A stretch of 6,250 nucleotides of DNA from assembly GCA_027482985.1 (NCBI GenBank), contig JAIXVO010000313.1, positions 1 to 6,250 of the forward strand, in the 5' to 3' direction. The notes under the pieces were generated by a model. That model saw nothing but the letters and a program-made list of their open reading frames with translations. It ran no database searches and was not told where the DNA came from. This DNA is from Cyanobacteriota bacterium. Its GTDB lineage: Bacteria; Cyanobacteriota; Cyanobacteriia; Leptolyngbyales; Leptolyngbyaceae. Position numbers and translations under genes: made by a program. The first letter of the stretch is position 1, and the number at the start of each line of letters is the position of its first letter. Shown here piece after piece: positions 1-5,987 of the stretch.

Positions 1-3000
1 ATTTTGATTCCAGCCTTTTCTGGCAAGTAGAGAACAATTTTCATGCACGAACATTGCAAGAAAATCATGGTCAAGTCGATGCATTGCACTCAAGAGATCA
101 ATCATTTCCGATTCACTATTGCGAATTTGCTTGATGTTGATTGAGGTCAGCAGATTTTTAACAGCCTGCTGAAGTTGCATCAGGTCTACCGTATCGGCTT
201 CTGATTGAGCGATCGCTTTGAGGGCATCCATCACTGAGCGGGCAGTGCCACCATCCAATAAATTTTGTGATCGCAAACGGTCGGGCACTCCGGCTAGTCC
301 TGCCAGAATTCCGGCTGGCACCCGTTGTTCTTGTCTGACCCAGATTGCCGTGAGGTGGCAAATCAAGCGATTAACCGTTTGATTCTCTTCCTGGGCGGCA
401 ATCTCATAAATAGACTTCAATGCTTCATCGATCAAATTTTTGGAGGACTGAGTGACCAAGTTGATGAGGGCATTTAAGGCATTTGCACGGACTCCTGGGA
501 AAGATGATCGGAGCAACGGCACCAACTGAGATGTCGTGAGGAAAGTGCCAGCAACCTGATCCAAATCTTTGCTAGCTGGCAAGGCGACATCCTTCATTGG
601 GCACAGGGATGCCTCTAGCAAACGGTGTAGCGCTTCTGCCTGAGTCGCTGCCTGTTGCCGATAGACGTTGATCAAAAATCGTTGCGTGGCTTTGTCAAAC
701 GTGCTGAGTGGCGGGTGATGCGCGATCGCCTGGAACCGCAGCAGTTGATTCTGCACCTGGGTCTGTTTTGCTGGAGGGAGGGTGTCTAATAGTTGCTCCA
801 GGGTGCTTCTAGCGGTTGGTGAGGCATCTGCCAAAACATCGAATAATGCACAGAGCAGTTCACCATGATCACGGGTAAAGGGTTGTAGCCACTGTGCTAG
901 ACGATCTTGGGTATCCATATCGAGTTGACTAACACATCGAATCAACAAGGAACCAAGACACTGACAATTTTCAGCAGCTAAGGACTCTAGTTTTAACTGT
1001 ACTAATTGATGCACTAAACTCGATGCTGCACCCTGCTGAATACTTTCAGTCAAGGCAATGAGATTTTGTCCCAAATGTTGTGAGTCACCCAGTACTAAGT
1101 CTTTGAGAATGGCAGCTAAAGTCATTTCATCACTAGCAATCCATCGCCCGATCGCTTTTGCCTGAGCAACGTTCCAGCCGGGAAGATGATCCTGATACAG
1201 CATGTCTGTCCAAGTATTGCCGAGCGGAAAGTTGGGGAGCTTGATGTGTTCTTGCAGAATTACCGCCAGAAAATCACACATGGCGCGTTCAACTAATTCT
1301 TGTCTCGGAATTGGAGCCTGCCTTAATTGCTGGAGTAACGCCTGTTGCGCCGCGATCGAGACAGTTGGTGTCGTATGGAGTTGAATCACCGTGGCATAGG
1401 TGCCGTACCCTAAAATCGGCAGATGGGTTTGGAGGGTGTCGAGCAGAAAAGGCTGTGGATTGGCTTGAATCAGCGGCAGACAGGGATGAAGTAGCCAACC
1501 AGCCAATAAAGCTCGGTCGCCCTGTTGTTCAAAACCTGGAACATCAACAACCTGGTTGCGCCGACTGATTGCAGCAAGCGTCTCAGGTAGTTTGAACTTC
1601 AACTCATGCCACCACCGAGCGAGGAGATCGCCTGCCAGTTGTGCGGTGTTCCCCGCCGTGGTGTGTTGTGCCTGGTCTAGAAGTGTGAGTAGCATATCCC
1701 ACAGGTTTTCGATCAAAGGGCGTGGGGCAGAACTAATCGCTTGGCGCAACCGACGTTGGTAGGCTTCACCCAGTTCTAGGGCAGTGGGCAGGAGTCGGCG
1801 TAGCGCCTCCGGTTGATCGCGAGAAGTGGCAGCCAGCACCACCGCACCAAACACACCCATATCTCGTGGATTTAACTGAGCGACTAGCTGGTCAAATTCA
1901 GCTTCCGTTTCCACAATGGTCAAAAGTTGCCGGATCACTGGGAGCCAGTAGGATTTGGCGAGACTCCCCAGTTGATTGAGGGACTCAAGGAGTTGCTGCC
2001 GTTGAGGTTGGGCGCTATGACGAGTCAGCCAATAGGCGATCGCGTATTCCAGTAGCGTTTGATGAAAGAAATGAATTTTGCGAGAGGGGAGCCGCTCAAT
2101 CACCCCTTCGCTCAATAAATCGTTGTAGGCTTTGGCGGTAGTCTCTGTGAATTGAATTGGTAATTCATCCCGATGAATCGATTCACATAAGCGATCGCTC
2201 GAAAGGTCGAACAATACTCGTGCCAGGGTCAAACAAAAGTTTTCCTTTTCGATGGCAAGCAGGGTTGAGTCTTGCTGCTCGAAGCGACTATAGGCAACTT
2301 TCTCTTGCCAATAGCGTTGATACAGTTTGCTGACGGTTAAGTCTGCGGGCACCGTTCCCGCGATCGCAAATAAATCGCACAGCAAGGCAAGGAGGAGCGG
2401 ATTTTGAATAATATCGAGTAGCGGTCGATAATCGGCTGAGAGTGCCAGGATATTTTCGGCAAAGGCTTTACCTCGCGCTGGAGCATCTGGTTCAAGCTGG
2501 TTAAAAAAGGCTTCGGCGGCGGCTCGAATTTCAGCTGCATTAAAATTGGGAACAAGATGGCGATCGATGCGTTGGGAAAGTCCTGCCAATTTTTCCCGAG
2601 TTGGCTCTAAGAAGTCGTTGTACTCATGATCGCGACAGGTAAAGACAACCGTCACGCCTTTTTCTAGCAATTGTCTGAGTAACAATCCAAAAGCCGGCAC
2701 AAAATCACGATTCACGACCAGATCAAGCGTGTCAATCAGCAATACGCCTCGACCTTGCAGGGTAATCAGGTGATCAACCACATCGATAATCGATCGCGGC
2801 TGTCCACAGAGGCTTTTGCCGAATCCCCCTTCTAACAACGACGTTTGATAGGGTGATGGGGTCGTGACATCTGAGGCAAGCGCACCGGGAGAAAATGTCG
2901 CTGCCACCATGGAATAAGACGTAAACGAGACAAATCCGGTAGACAGTACCAGTGAACTGCACAGAATTAACCCGACCCACGGGACATCCATTTGCTGCAA

Positions 3001-3516
3001 TTCGTCGTAAATGTCTCCCAGGATGGTACTTTTGCCATATCCTGCCGGACCCACGATCGGAATGACCCGCTGCAGTTCACCCGTCACACCCCGTGCGATC
3101 GCGGGTAAATACTTCTCTCGCACGACTGACCGAGGAATCCGCTCCAAAATTCGGGGTGTTAAGGCTTCTCTCGCCGCTGTGCTGCAATCTTGAACGGCTT
3201 TGAGCAGGGCCGTCGTCCCTGCATCGGAGGATGTTGCCGCATCCGGTGTAGCGGCTTGGGAACTGGCTGGAGCGGAGTCGTCCTCTTGCCCAAAATCAGG
3301 CGGTTGCGCGATCGCCTCCCACGCCAAATCCAGCCGATGGCAAATCTCCAGGAAAATGTTGCGCGCTACCGGCTTCCCGGTAAAAAACTTATTGACCGTA
3401 GACCACGACGCAATCCCCTCATCCACCAGCGATCTTTGGATCAAATTGCGCCGCGCCAGTGCTTGTCTAGCCCGTTCAATTCCCGCTTTGGATGCATAGA
3501 GCGATCGCCCTGCCAT
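1..3516 (-). CDS. STAND/NACHT-like NTPase with N-terminal HTH and helical-repeat C-terminus (3' end cut by window)
   Basis: Read on the minus strand, the frame is open from ATG at 3516 to the window edge: 1172 codons with no stop, so the C-terminus is missing. Residues 1-70 form a Cro/C1-like helix-turn-helix (QRSLVDEGIASWSTVNKFF, then GKPV), a module often found in front of cyanobacterial STAND ATPases. An Ala/Ser/Thr/Asp-rich linker follows (about 75-102). The NTPase has Walker A GPAGYGKST (156-164), Walker B LLIDTLD (259-265), a sensor-like FTCRD (292-296), NPLLL (372-376) and FFHQTLLEY (483-491), the last two typical of NACHT-type proteins. From about residue 500 onward the sequence is Leu/Ala/Gln-rich amphipathic helix, consistent with HEAT-like repeats acting as a sensor. 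STAND proteins are ATP-dependent switches, many of them in antiphage defence; a role here is inferred from its position beside a CRISPR locus. A second in-frame ATG at 3558 would add 14 residues, but 3516 has the better ribosome site and the family-like N-terminus. It is probably cytoplasmic. Specific function unknown. Confidence 0.88.
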   Translation of the reverse strand, partial: MAGRSLYASKAGIERARQALARRNLIQRSLVDEGIASWSTVNKFFTGKPVARNIFLEICHRLDLAWEAIAQPPDFGQEDDSAPASSQAATPDAATSSDAGTTALLKAVQDCSTAAREALTPRILERIPRSVVREKYLPAIARGVTGELQRVIPIVGPAGYGKSTILGDIYDELQQMDVPWVGLILCSSLVLSTGFVSFTSYSMVAATFSPGALASDVTTPSPYQTSLLEGGFGKSLCGQPRSIIDVVDHLITLQGRGVLLIDTLDLVVNRDFVPAFGLLLRQLLEKGVTVVFTCRDHEYNDFLEPTREKLAGLSQRIDRHLVPNFNAAEIRAAAEAFFNQLEPDAPARGKAFAENILALSADYRPLLDIIQNPLLLALLCDLFAIAGTVPADLTVSKLYQRYWQEKVAYSRFEQQDSTLLAIEKENFCLTLARVLFDLSSDRLCESIHRDELPIQFTETTAKAYNDLLSEGVIERLPSRKIHFFHQTLLEYAIAYWLTRHSAQPQRQQLLESLNQLGSLAKSYWLPVIRQLLTIVETEAEFDQLVAQLNPRDMGVFGAVVLAATSRDQPEALRRLLPTALELGEAYQRRLRQAISSAPRPLIENLWDMLLTLLDQAQHTTAGNTAQLAGDLLARWWHELKFKLPETLAAISRRNQVVDVPGFEQQGDRALLAGWLLHPCLPLIQANPQPFLLDTLQTHLPILGYGTYATVIQLHTTPTVSIAAQQALLQQLRQAPIPRQELVERAMCDFLAVILQEHIKLPNFPLGNTWTDMLYQDHLPGWNVAQAKAIGRWIASDEMTLAAILKDLVLGDSQHLGQNLIALTESIQQGAASSLVHQLVQLKLESLAAENCQCLGSLLIRCVSQLDMDTQDRLAQWLQPFTRDHGELLCALFDVLADASPTARSTLEQLLDTLPPAKQTQVQNQLLRFQAIAHHPPLSTFDKATQRFLINVYRQQAATQAEALHRLLEASLCPMKDVALPASKDLDQVAGTFLTTSQLVPLLRSSFPGVRANALNALINLVTQSSKNLIDEALKSIYEIAAQEENQTVNRLICHLTAIWVRQEQRVPAGILAGLAGVPDRLRSQNLLDGGTARSVMDALKAIAQSEADTVDLMQLQQAVKNLLTSINIKQIRNSESEMIDLLSAMHRLDHDFLAMFVHENCSLLARKGWNQN

Positions 3517-3524
3517 CAGCTTTT

Positions 3525-3537
3525 CTCCAGTCCTCCT
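3525..3537 (-). promoter_or_regulatory. Ribosome binding region of the STAND NTPase gene
   Basis: On the minus strand, GGAG (3525-3528) lies 8 nt before the ATG at 3516, and a stronger AGGAGG (3532-3537) lies 15 nt before it. Both favour the start at 3516. The in-frame ATG at 3558 has no Shine-Dalgarno-like sequence directly in front and would place AGGAGG inside the gene. Confidence 0.6.
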
Positions 3538-3552
3538 TATATTAATAACCCA

Positions 3553-3605
3553 ACTCATATCCAAAGTCATATCTCTCCCCCCCGAACTCACATCGGTACT
3601 CACAT
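3553..3605. repeat. Two pairs of ACTCAYAT-type direct repeats with 12-bp period
   Basis: ACTCATAT at 3553-3560 is followed 12 bp later by AGTCATAT at 3565-3572. ACTCACAT at 3586-3593 is followed exactly 12 bp later by an identical copy at 3598-3605. The pairs start 33 bp apart. They lie about 37-90 bp upstream of the STAND start codon, where an operator for that gene would be expected. No known regulator is assigned. Confidence 0.55.
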
Positions 3606-3627
3606 GGGGGTTGGGGAAGATGTTAGC

Positions 3628-3690
3628 AGCGGATTGGCAGCGGATGGGCAGTGGTGGGGGTAACGGAGGGGGTAGCGGATGGAAACGGAT
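3628..3690. repeat. AGCGGAT direct repeats in near-helical phase
   Basis: AGCGGAT occurs at 3628-3634, 3639-3645 and 3674-3680, with an imperfect copy (AACGGAT) at 3684-3690. Steps between copies are 11, 35 and 10 bp, close to one, three and one DNA turns, so the copies would face the same side of the helix. This is compatible with a cooperative protein-binding site about 80-140 bp upstream of the RT-Cas1 start, but it could also be decayed tandem-repeat sequence. Confidence 0.5.
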
Positions 3691-3757
3691 GATTTGTTGC
3701 CTCTATATGGTTTAGGCGGTGTTAAATCCGTTGCCTCTGCTTTTATCTGTTGCCAAA

Positions 3758-3763
3758 AGGAGA
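3758..3763 (+). promoter_or_regulatory. Shine-Dalgarno site of RT-Cas1
   Basis: AGGAGA lies 6 nt before the ATG at 3770, a standard distance. It fixes the start of RT-Cas1 and agrees with the RT domain beginning a few residues into the protein. Confidence 0.8.
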
Positions 3764-3769
3764 TTCTAG

Positions 3770-5770
3770 ATGGGACGAGACAAACCACTTAACAAAATAC
3801 GATTTTCTGAGCAACATCTGCTGACATCCTGGGAGATGGTGCGGCAGGGAAGTAAAGCGGCGGGAATTGATGGCATGACGGTGGAGTTGTTTACTGGGAT
3901 TGCTAGAGAACAAATTCGCATTTTGCAGTACCAACTGCAATGGGAGCAGTATCGAGCGAGTCCAGCTAAAGGCTTTTACCTGAGCAAAAAGAGCGGTGGG
4001 CAGCGGTTAATTGGGATTCCTACGGTGCAGGATCGGATTGTGCAGCGGTCTCTGTTGCAAGCGATTTATCCCAAACTGGATCAAATTCTTAGTCCGGTTG
4101 CCTATGCTTACCGTCCGGGTTATTCCACGCATCTGGCTGTGGATCATGTCATGGAGTATTACCAGCAACAGCCAGCCTGGGTGCTCAAGACTGATATTCA
4201 GCAGTTCTTTGATCAGTTGTCTTGGGCACTGCTGTTGCATCACTTGGAGCGGATGAAGTTGGAGCCAGGATTGGTACGACTGATTGAGCAACAACTGAAG
4301 GCGGGGGTGGTGCTGAATCAGCGCCTGCTTCCTATCAATCAAGGGGTGTTGCAGGGGGGAGTGTTATCGGGGGCGTTGGCAAACTTGTATTTGAGTGAGT
4401 TCGATCGCCGCTGTTTGGCGGCAGGCTTGCCGTTGGTGCGCTATGGCGATGATTGTCTGGTGGTGTGCCCCAGTTGGCTGGCGGCTAATCGTGCGCTCAC
4501 CTTAATGCAGGATTGGCTGGAAGACTGTTATCTGAGGCTGCAACCGGAAAAGACTCAAATTTTTGCGCCGGATGAATCGTTTGTGTTTCTGGGCTACCAC
4601 TTTGCGGCGGGAAAGGTGGAGCCACCCGAACGGTTTCGAGGGACTACCGAAGCCTCGCAAGCAAGACCAGGACGCAGCGGCGGCAGACCGCCCCAGGTGT
4701 GCAGCATTGTCAAATTACGCCGCCCAAACCGGATTTACCAACCCGATCATTATTGGAGAGAACCCATGACGACGCTATATGTGACTGACCAAGGAGCCTA
4801 TGTCAGAGTGCAACACAAGCAGTTTCAGGTCTATCACGAGGATCAACTAAAGCTCAGTGTGCCGGTGAATCGGGTGACGCATATCGTTCTGTTTGGCTGC
4901 TCCAATTTGTCTCACGGGGCGGTGAGTCTGTGCTTGCAACACAAAATTCCGGTGTTGTACCTATCGAGTAAGGGGCGCTATTTTGGGCAGTTACAGACGA
5001 CGGGACAGGCGCAGGTCAGATATTTGATTCAGCAAGTGCAGCGATCGTTCGATCCCGCATTTGTGCAAAATCAGGCGCGGGCGATCGTGTTGGCAAAGTT
5101 GCATAATTCTCGCATCTTCTTAATGCGGTTGAATCGTCGCCGCCGCACAGAGCCAGCGACCCAGGCGATCGCCGATTTAGCCACCCTGATTGAGCAAGCG
5201 GCGCGGGCGGAATCGGTGGAAGCATTGATGGGCTACGAGGGGCAGGGGGCAAATCTGTATTTTCAAGCGTTGGCAACCTTGCTCAAAGGGCCGTTTCAAT
5301 TTGAGCAGCGGACTCGCCGTCCGCCCACCGATCCCATCAATAGTTTGCTGAGTCTGGGGTATACCTTACTTTCCCAAAACATCCACTCCATGATTGAGAT
5401 TGCAGGACTGCATACCCACTTTGGTAATCTGCACACCCCGCGTGAAAACCATCCGGCGCTTGTTTCTGATTTGGTGGAGGAGTTTCGGGCGTTGGTGGTG
5501 GATTCGTTGGTGGCCTATCTGATTAATTCGATGATTTTTAAGCCAGAGGACTTTACCCCACCCGATGAGCGAGGTGGCGTGTATCTGCATCCCGATGCAC
5601 TGAAGAAGTTCTTGAAGCATTGGGAGGATCGGCTCTTGACGGAGGTGTTACATCCCCATACTGGTTACAAAGTGAATCATTGGCGGCTTTTTGAGTTACA
5701 AATATGGGAATATATCGCTTGTTTGGTGGGCGATCGAGAGGTCTACCGCCCCATGCGATGGGATAAATGA
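3770..5770 (+). CDS. cas1: Reverse transcriptase-Cas1 fusion protein (CRISPR spacer acquisition)
   Basis: This 666-residue protein joins a group II intron-like reverse transcriptase to a Cas1 integrase. RT motifs in order: GIDGMTVELF (32-41), RLIGIPTVQDRIVQ (79-92), TDIQQFFDQL with catalytic D142 (141-150), QGVLQGGVLSGALANLYL (191-208), YGDD with D227/D228 (225-228), LQPEKTQI (257-264) and FLGYHF (273-278). A 54-residue Arg/Pro/Gly-rich junction leads to Cas1 at M333 (MTTLYVTDQGAYV). Cas1 has the metal-site residues E490 (in MGYEGQGANLY), H555 (GNLHTP), D567 and E570 (DLVEEFR). Known role of the family: Cas1 inserts new spacers at the leader end of the array, and the fused RT lets some systems, mostly type III, take spacers from RNA. 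There is no N-terminal Cas6 domain as in Cas6-RT-Cas1 fusions. The array starts 233 bp downstream, so the two belong to one locus. No cas2 follows. All catalytic residues are present and the frame is intact, so it is probably active. RNA-derived acquisition is inferred, not shown. Confidence 0.96.
   Translation: MGRDKPLNKIRFSEQHLLTSWEMVRQGSKAAGIDGMTVELFTGIAREQIRILQYQLQWEQYRASPAKGFYLSKKSGGQRLIGIPTVQDRIVQRSLLQAIYPKLDQILSPVAYAYRPGYSTHLAVDHVMEYYQQQPAWVLKTDIQQFFDQLSWALLLHHLERMKLEPGLVRLIEQQLKAGVVLNQRLLPINQGVLQGGVLSGALANLYLSEFDRRCLAAGLPLVRYGDDCLVVCPSWLAANRALTLMQDWLEDCYLRLQPEKTQIFAPDESFVFLGYHFAAGKVEPPERFRGTTEASQARPGRSGGRPPQVCSIVKLRRPNRIYQPDHYWREPMTTLYVTDQGAYVRVQHKQFQVYHEDQLKLSVPVNRVTHIVLFGCSNLSHGAVSLCLQHKIPVLYLSSKGRYFGQLQTTGQAQVRYLIQQVQRSFDPAFVQNQARAIVLAKLHNSRIFLMRLNRRRRTEPATQAIADLATLIEQAARAESVEALMGYEGQGANLYFQALATLLKGPFQFEQRTRRPPTDPINSLLSLGYTLLSQNIHSMIEIAGLHTHFGNLHTPRENHPALVSDLVEEFRALVVDSLVAYLINSMIFKPEDFTPPDERGGVYLHPDALKKFLKHWEDRLLTEVLHPHTGYKVNHWRLFELQIWEYIACLVGDREVYRPMRWDK
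4755..4768 (+). promoter_or_regulatory. Possible internal ribosome binding site and start for stand-alone Cas1
   Basis: GGAGAG at 4755-4760 lies 5 nt before an in-frame ATG at 4766, exactly where the Cas1 domain begins (residue 333 of the fusion). Initiation here would give a free Cas1 of 334 residues, the usual length of an independent Cas1. Whether it is used is unknown; it may be a remnant of a once separate cas1 gene. Confidence 0.45.
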
Positions 5771-5782
5771 GTAAAAATACTC
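5769..5782 (+). other. Short perfect hairpin overlapping the RT-Cas1 stop codon
   Basis: GAGTA (5769-5773), a 4-nt A loop and TACTC (5778-5782) form a perfect 5-bp inverted repeat starting inside the TGA stop. It is followed by C residues rather than T, so it is not a classic intrinsic terminator. It may protect the mRNA 3' end or be chance. Confidence 0.35.
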
Positions 5783-5798
5783 CCCCCTGAACCATAGA

Positions 5799-5822
5799 GA
5801 ACCTGCTAAATTTAGGGGGTTC
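5799..5822 (+). terminator. Hairpin downstream of RT-Cas1, possible weak terminator
   Basis: A 24-nt inverted repeat pairs GAACCT with GGGTTC (one T-G wobble) and CTA with TAG, with one G-G mismatch and a 4-nt loop. It lies 29 nt after the stop codon and upstream of the array promoter, the right place to separate the two transcripts. There is no T-tract after it, so intrinsic termination is doubtful. Confidence 0.35.
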
Positions 5823-5851
5823 CGCCGATCCTTGAAAACCCCATAAGTTCG

Positions 5852-5881
5852 TTGACCCCCGCGAATTGCCTGTCGTATAAT
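5852..5881 (+). promoter_or_regulatory. Sigma70-type promoter of the CRISPR array
   Basis: The -35 TTGACC (5852-5857, five of six consensus bases) and the -10 TATAAT (5876-5881, perfect) are separated by 18 bp. Transcription would start near 5888 and run through about 115 nt of leader into the first repeat, producing pre-crRNA. The -35 box overlaps the first copy of the leader 13-mer. Confidence 0.7.
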
Positions 5882-5956
5882 CATTACAACTGTTTTACCA
5901 GCTTGTTGATTGCGAATGAACCCCACCTTGTTGACAGGTAAAATGACCCCCGCGAA
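5853..5956 (+). repeat. Duplicated leader 13-mer TGACCCCCGCGAA
   Basis: TGACCCCCGCGAA occurs at 5853-5865 and, identically, at 5944-5956, 91 bp apart. The first overlaps the -35 box and the second ends 47 bp before the first repeat. Repeated leader motifs can be binding sites for adaptation proteins or transcription factors; no function is assigned here. Confidence 0.6.
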
Positions 5957-5972
5957 AACGGGTATCTGGAAG

Positions 5973-5987
5973 CCCTACTCCGTAGGG
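5973..5987 (+). other. Leader hairpin next to the array
   Basis: CCCTAC (5973-5978), loop TCC and GTAGGG (5982-5987) form a perfect 6-bp stem. It ends 16 nt before the first repeat and would be part of the pre-crRNA 5' end. As DNA it could also mark the integration site; this is inference. Confidence 0.5.

Larger units (their letters stand above)
3517..3769. promoter_or_regulatory. Divergent intergenic control region between the STAND gene and RT-Cas1
   Basis: This 253-bp gap separates two head-to-head genes and must hold both promoters. I found no convincing -35/-10 pair for either gene. It does hold three families of short direct repeats: ACTCAYAT-type octamers at 3553, 3565 (one mismatch), 3586 and 3598; AGCGGAT-type heptamers at 3628, 3639, 3674 and 3684 (the last imperfect); and GTTGCC at 3696, 3730 and 3749, the first two extending to GTTGCCTCT. 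It also has a run of seven C (3577-3583) and five G-tracts on the plus strand. Shared control of the two genes is inferred from this arrangement. Confidence 0.55.
209..5172. repeat. Dispersed HIP1 octamers (GCGATCGC)
   Basis: The palindrome GCGATCGC starts at 209, 722, 2036, 2191, 2360, 3095, 3308, 3501 and 5165. This density, about one per 700 bp, is a known mark of many cyanobacterial genomes. Eight copies fall in the STAND gene, one in the Cas1 part of RT-Cas1, and none in the RT part, the leader or the visible array. Confidence 0.9.

Noticed and set aside
1202..1762. Several 60-85 codon plus-strand frames
   Set aside because: All lie antisense to the continuous STAND reading frame, overlap each other and have no recognisable domains.
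3190..3663. 157-codon plus-strand open frame
   Set aside because: It lies mostly antisense to the HTH and linker part of the STAND gene and runs on into the intergenic region; its translation shows no recognisable domain and is rich in Arg, Pro and Ser as expected of a shadow frame.
4007..4342. 111-codon minus-strand open frame inside the RT
   Set aside because: It is antisense to conserved RT motifs (TDIQQFFD region), which explain the base composition; no independent support as a gene.
3770..4768. RT as part of a group II intron, retron or diversity-generating element
   Set aside because: The RT is fused in frame to Cas1 beside a CRISPR array, there is no maturase domain or intron RNA structure seen, and no template/variable repeat pair was found.
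5696..5926. 76-codon minus-strand frame across the end of cas1 and the leader
   Set aside because: It overlaps the conserved Cas1 C-terminus in antisense and shows no Cas2-like features.
5931..5936. Perfect TTGACA as a second leader promoter
   Set aside because: No acceptable -10 box lies 16-19 bp downstream; the nearest TATCTG is 26 bp away. The pair at 5852-5881 is far better.
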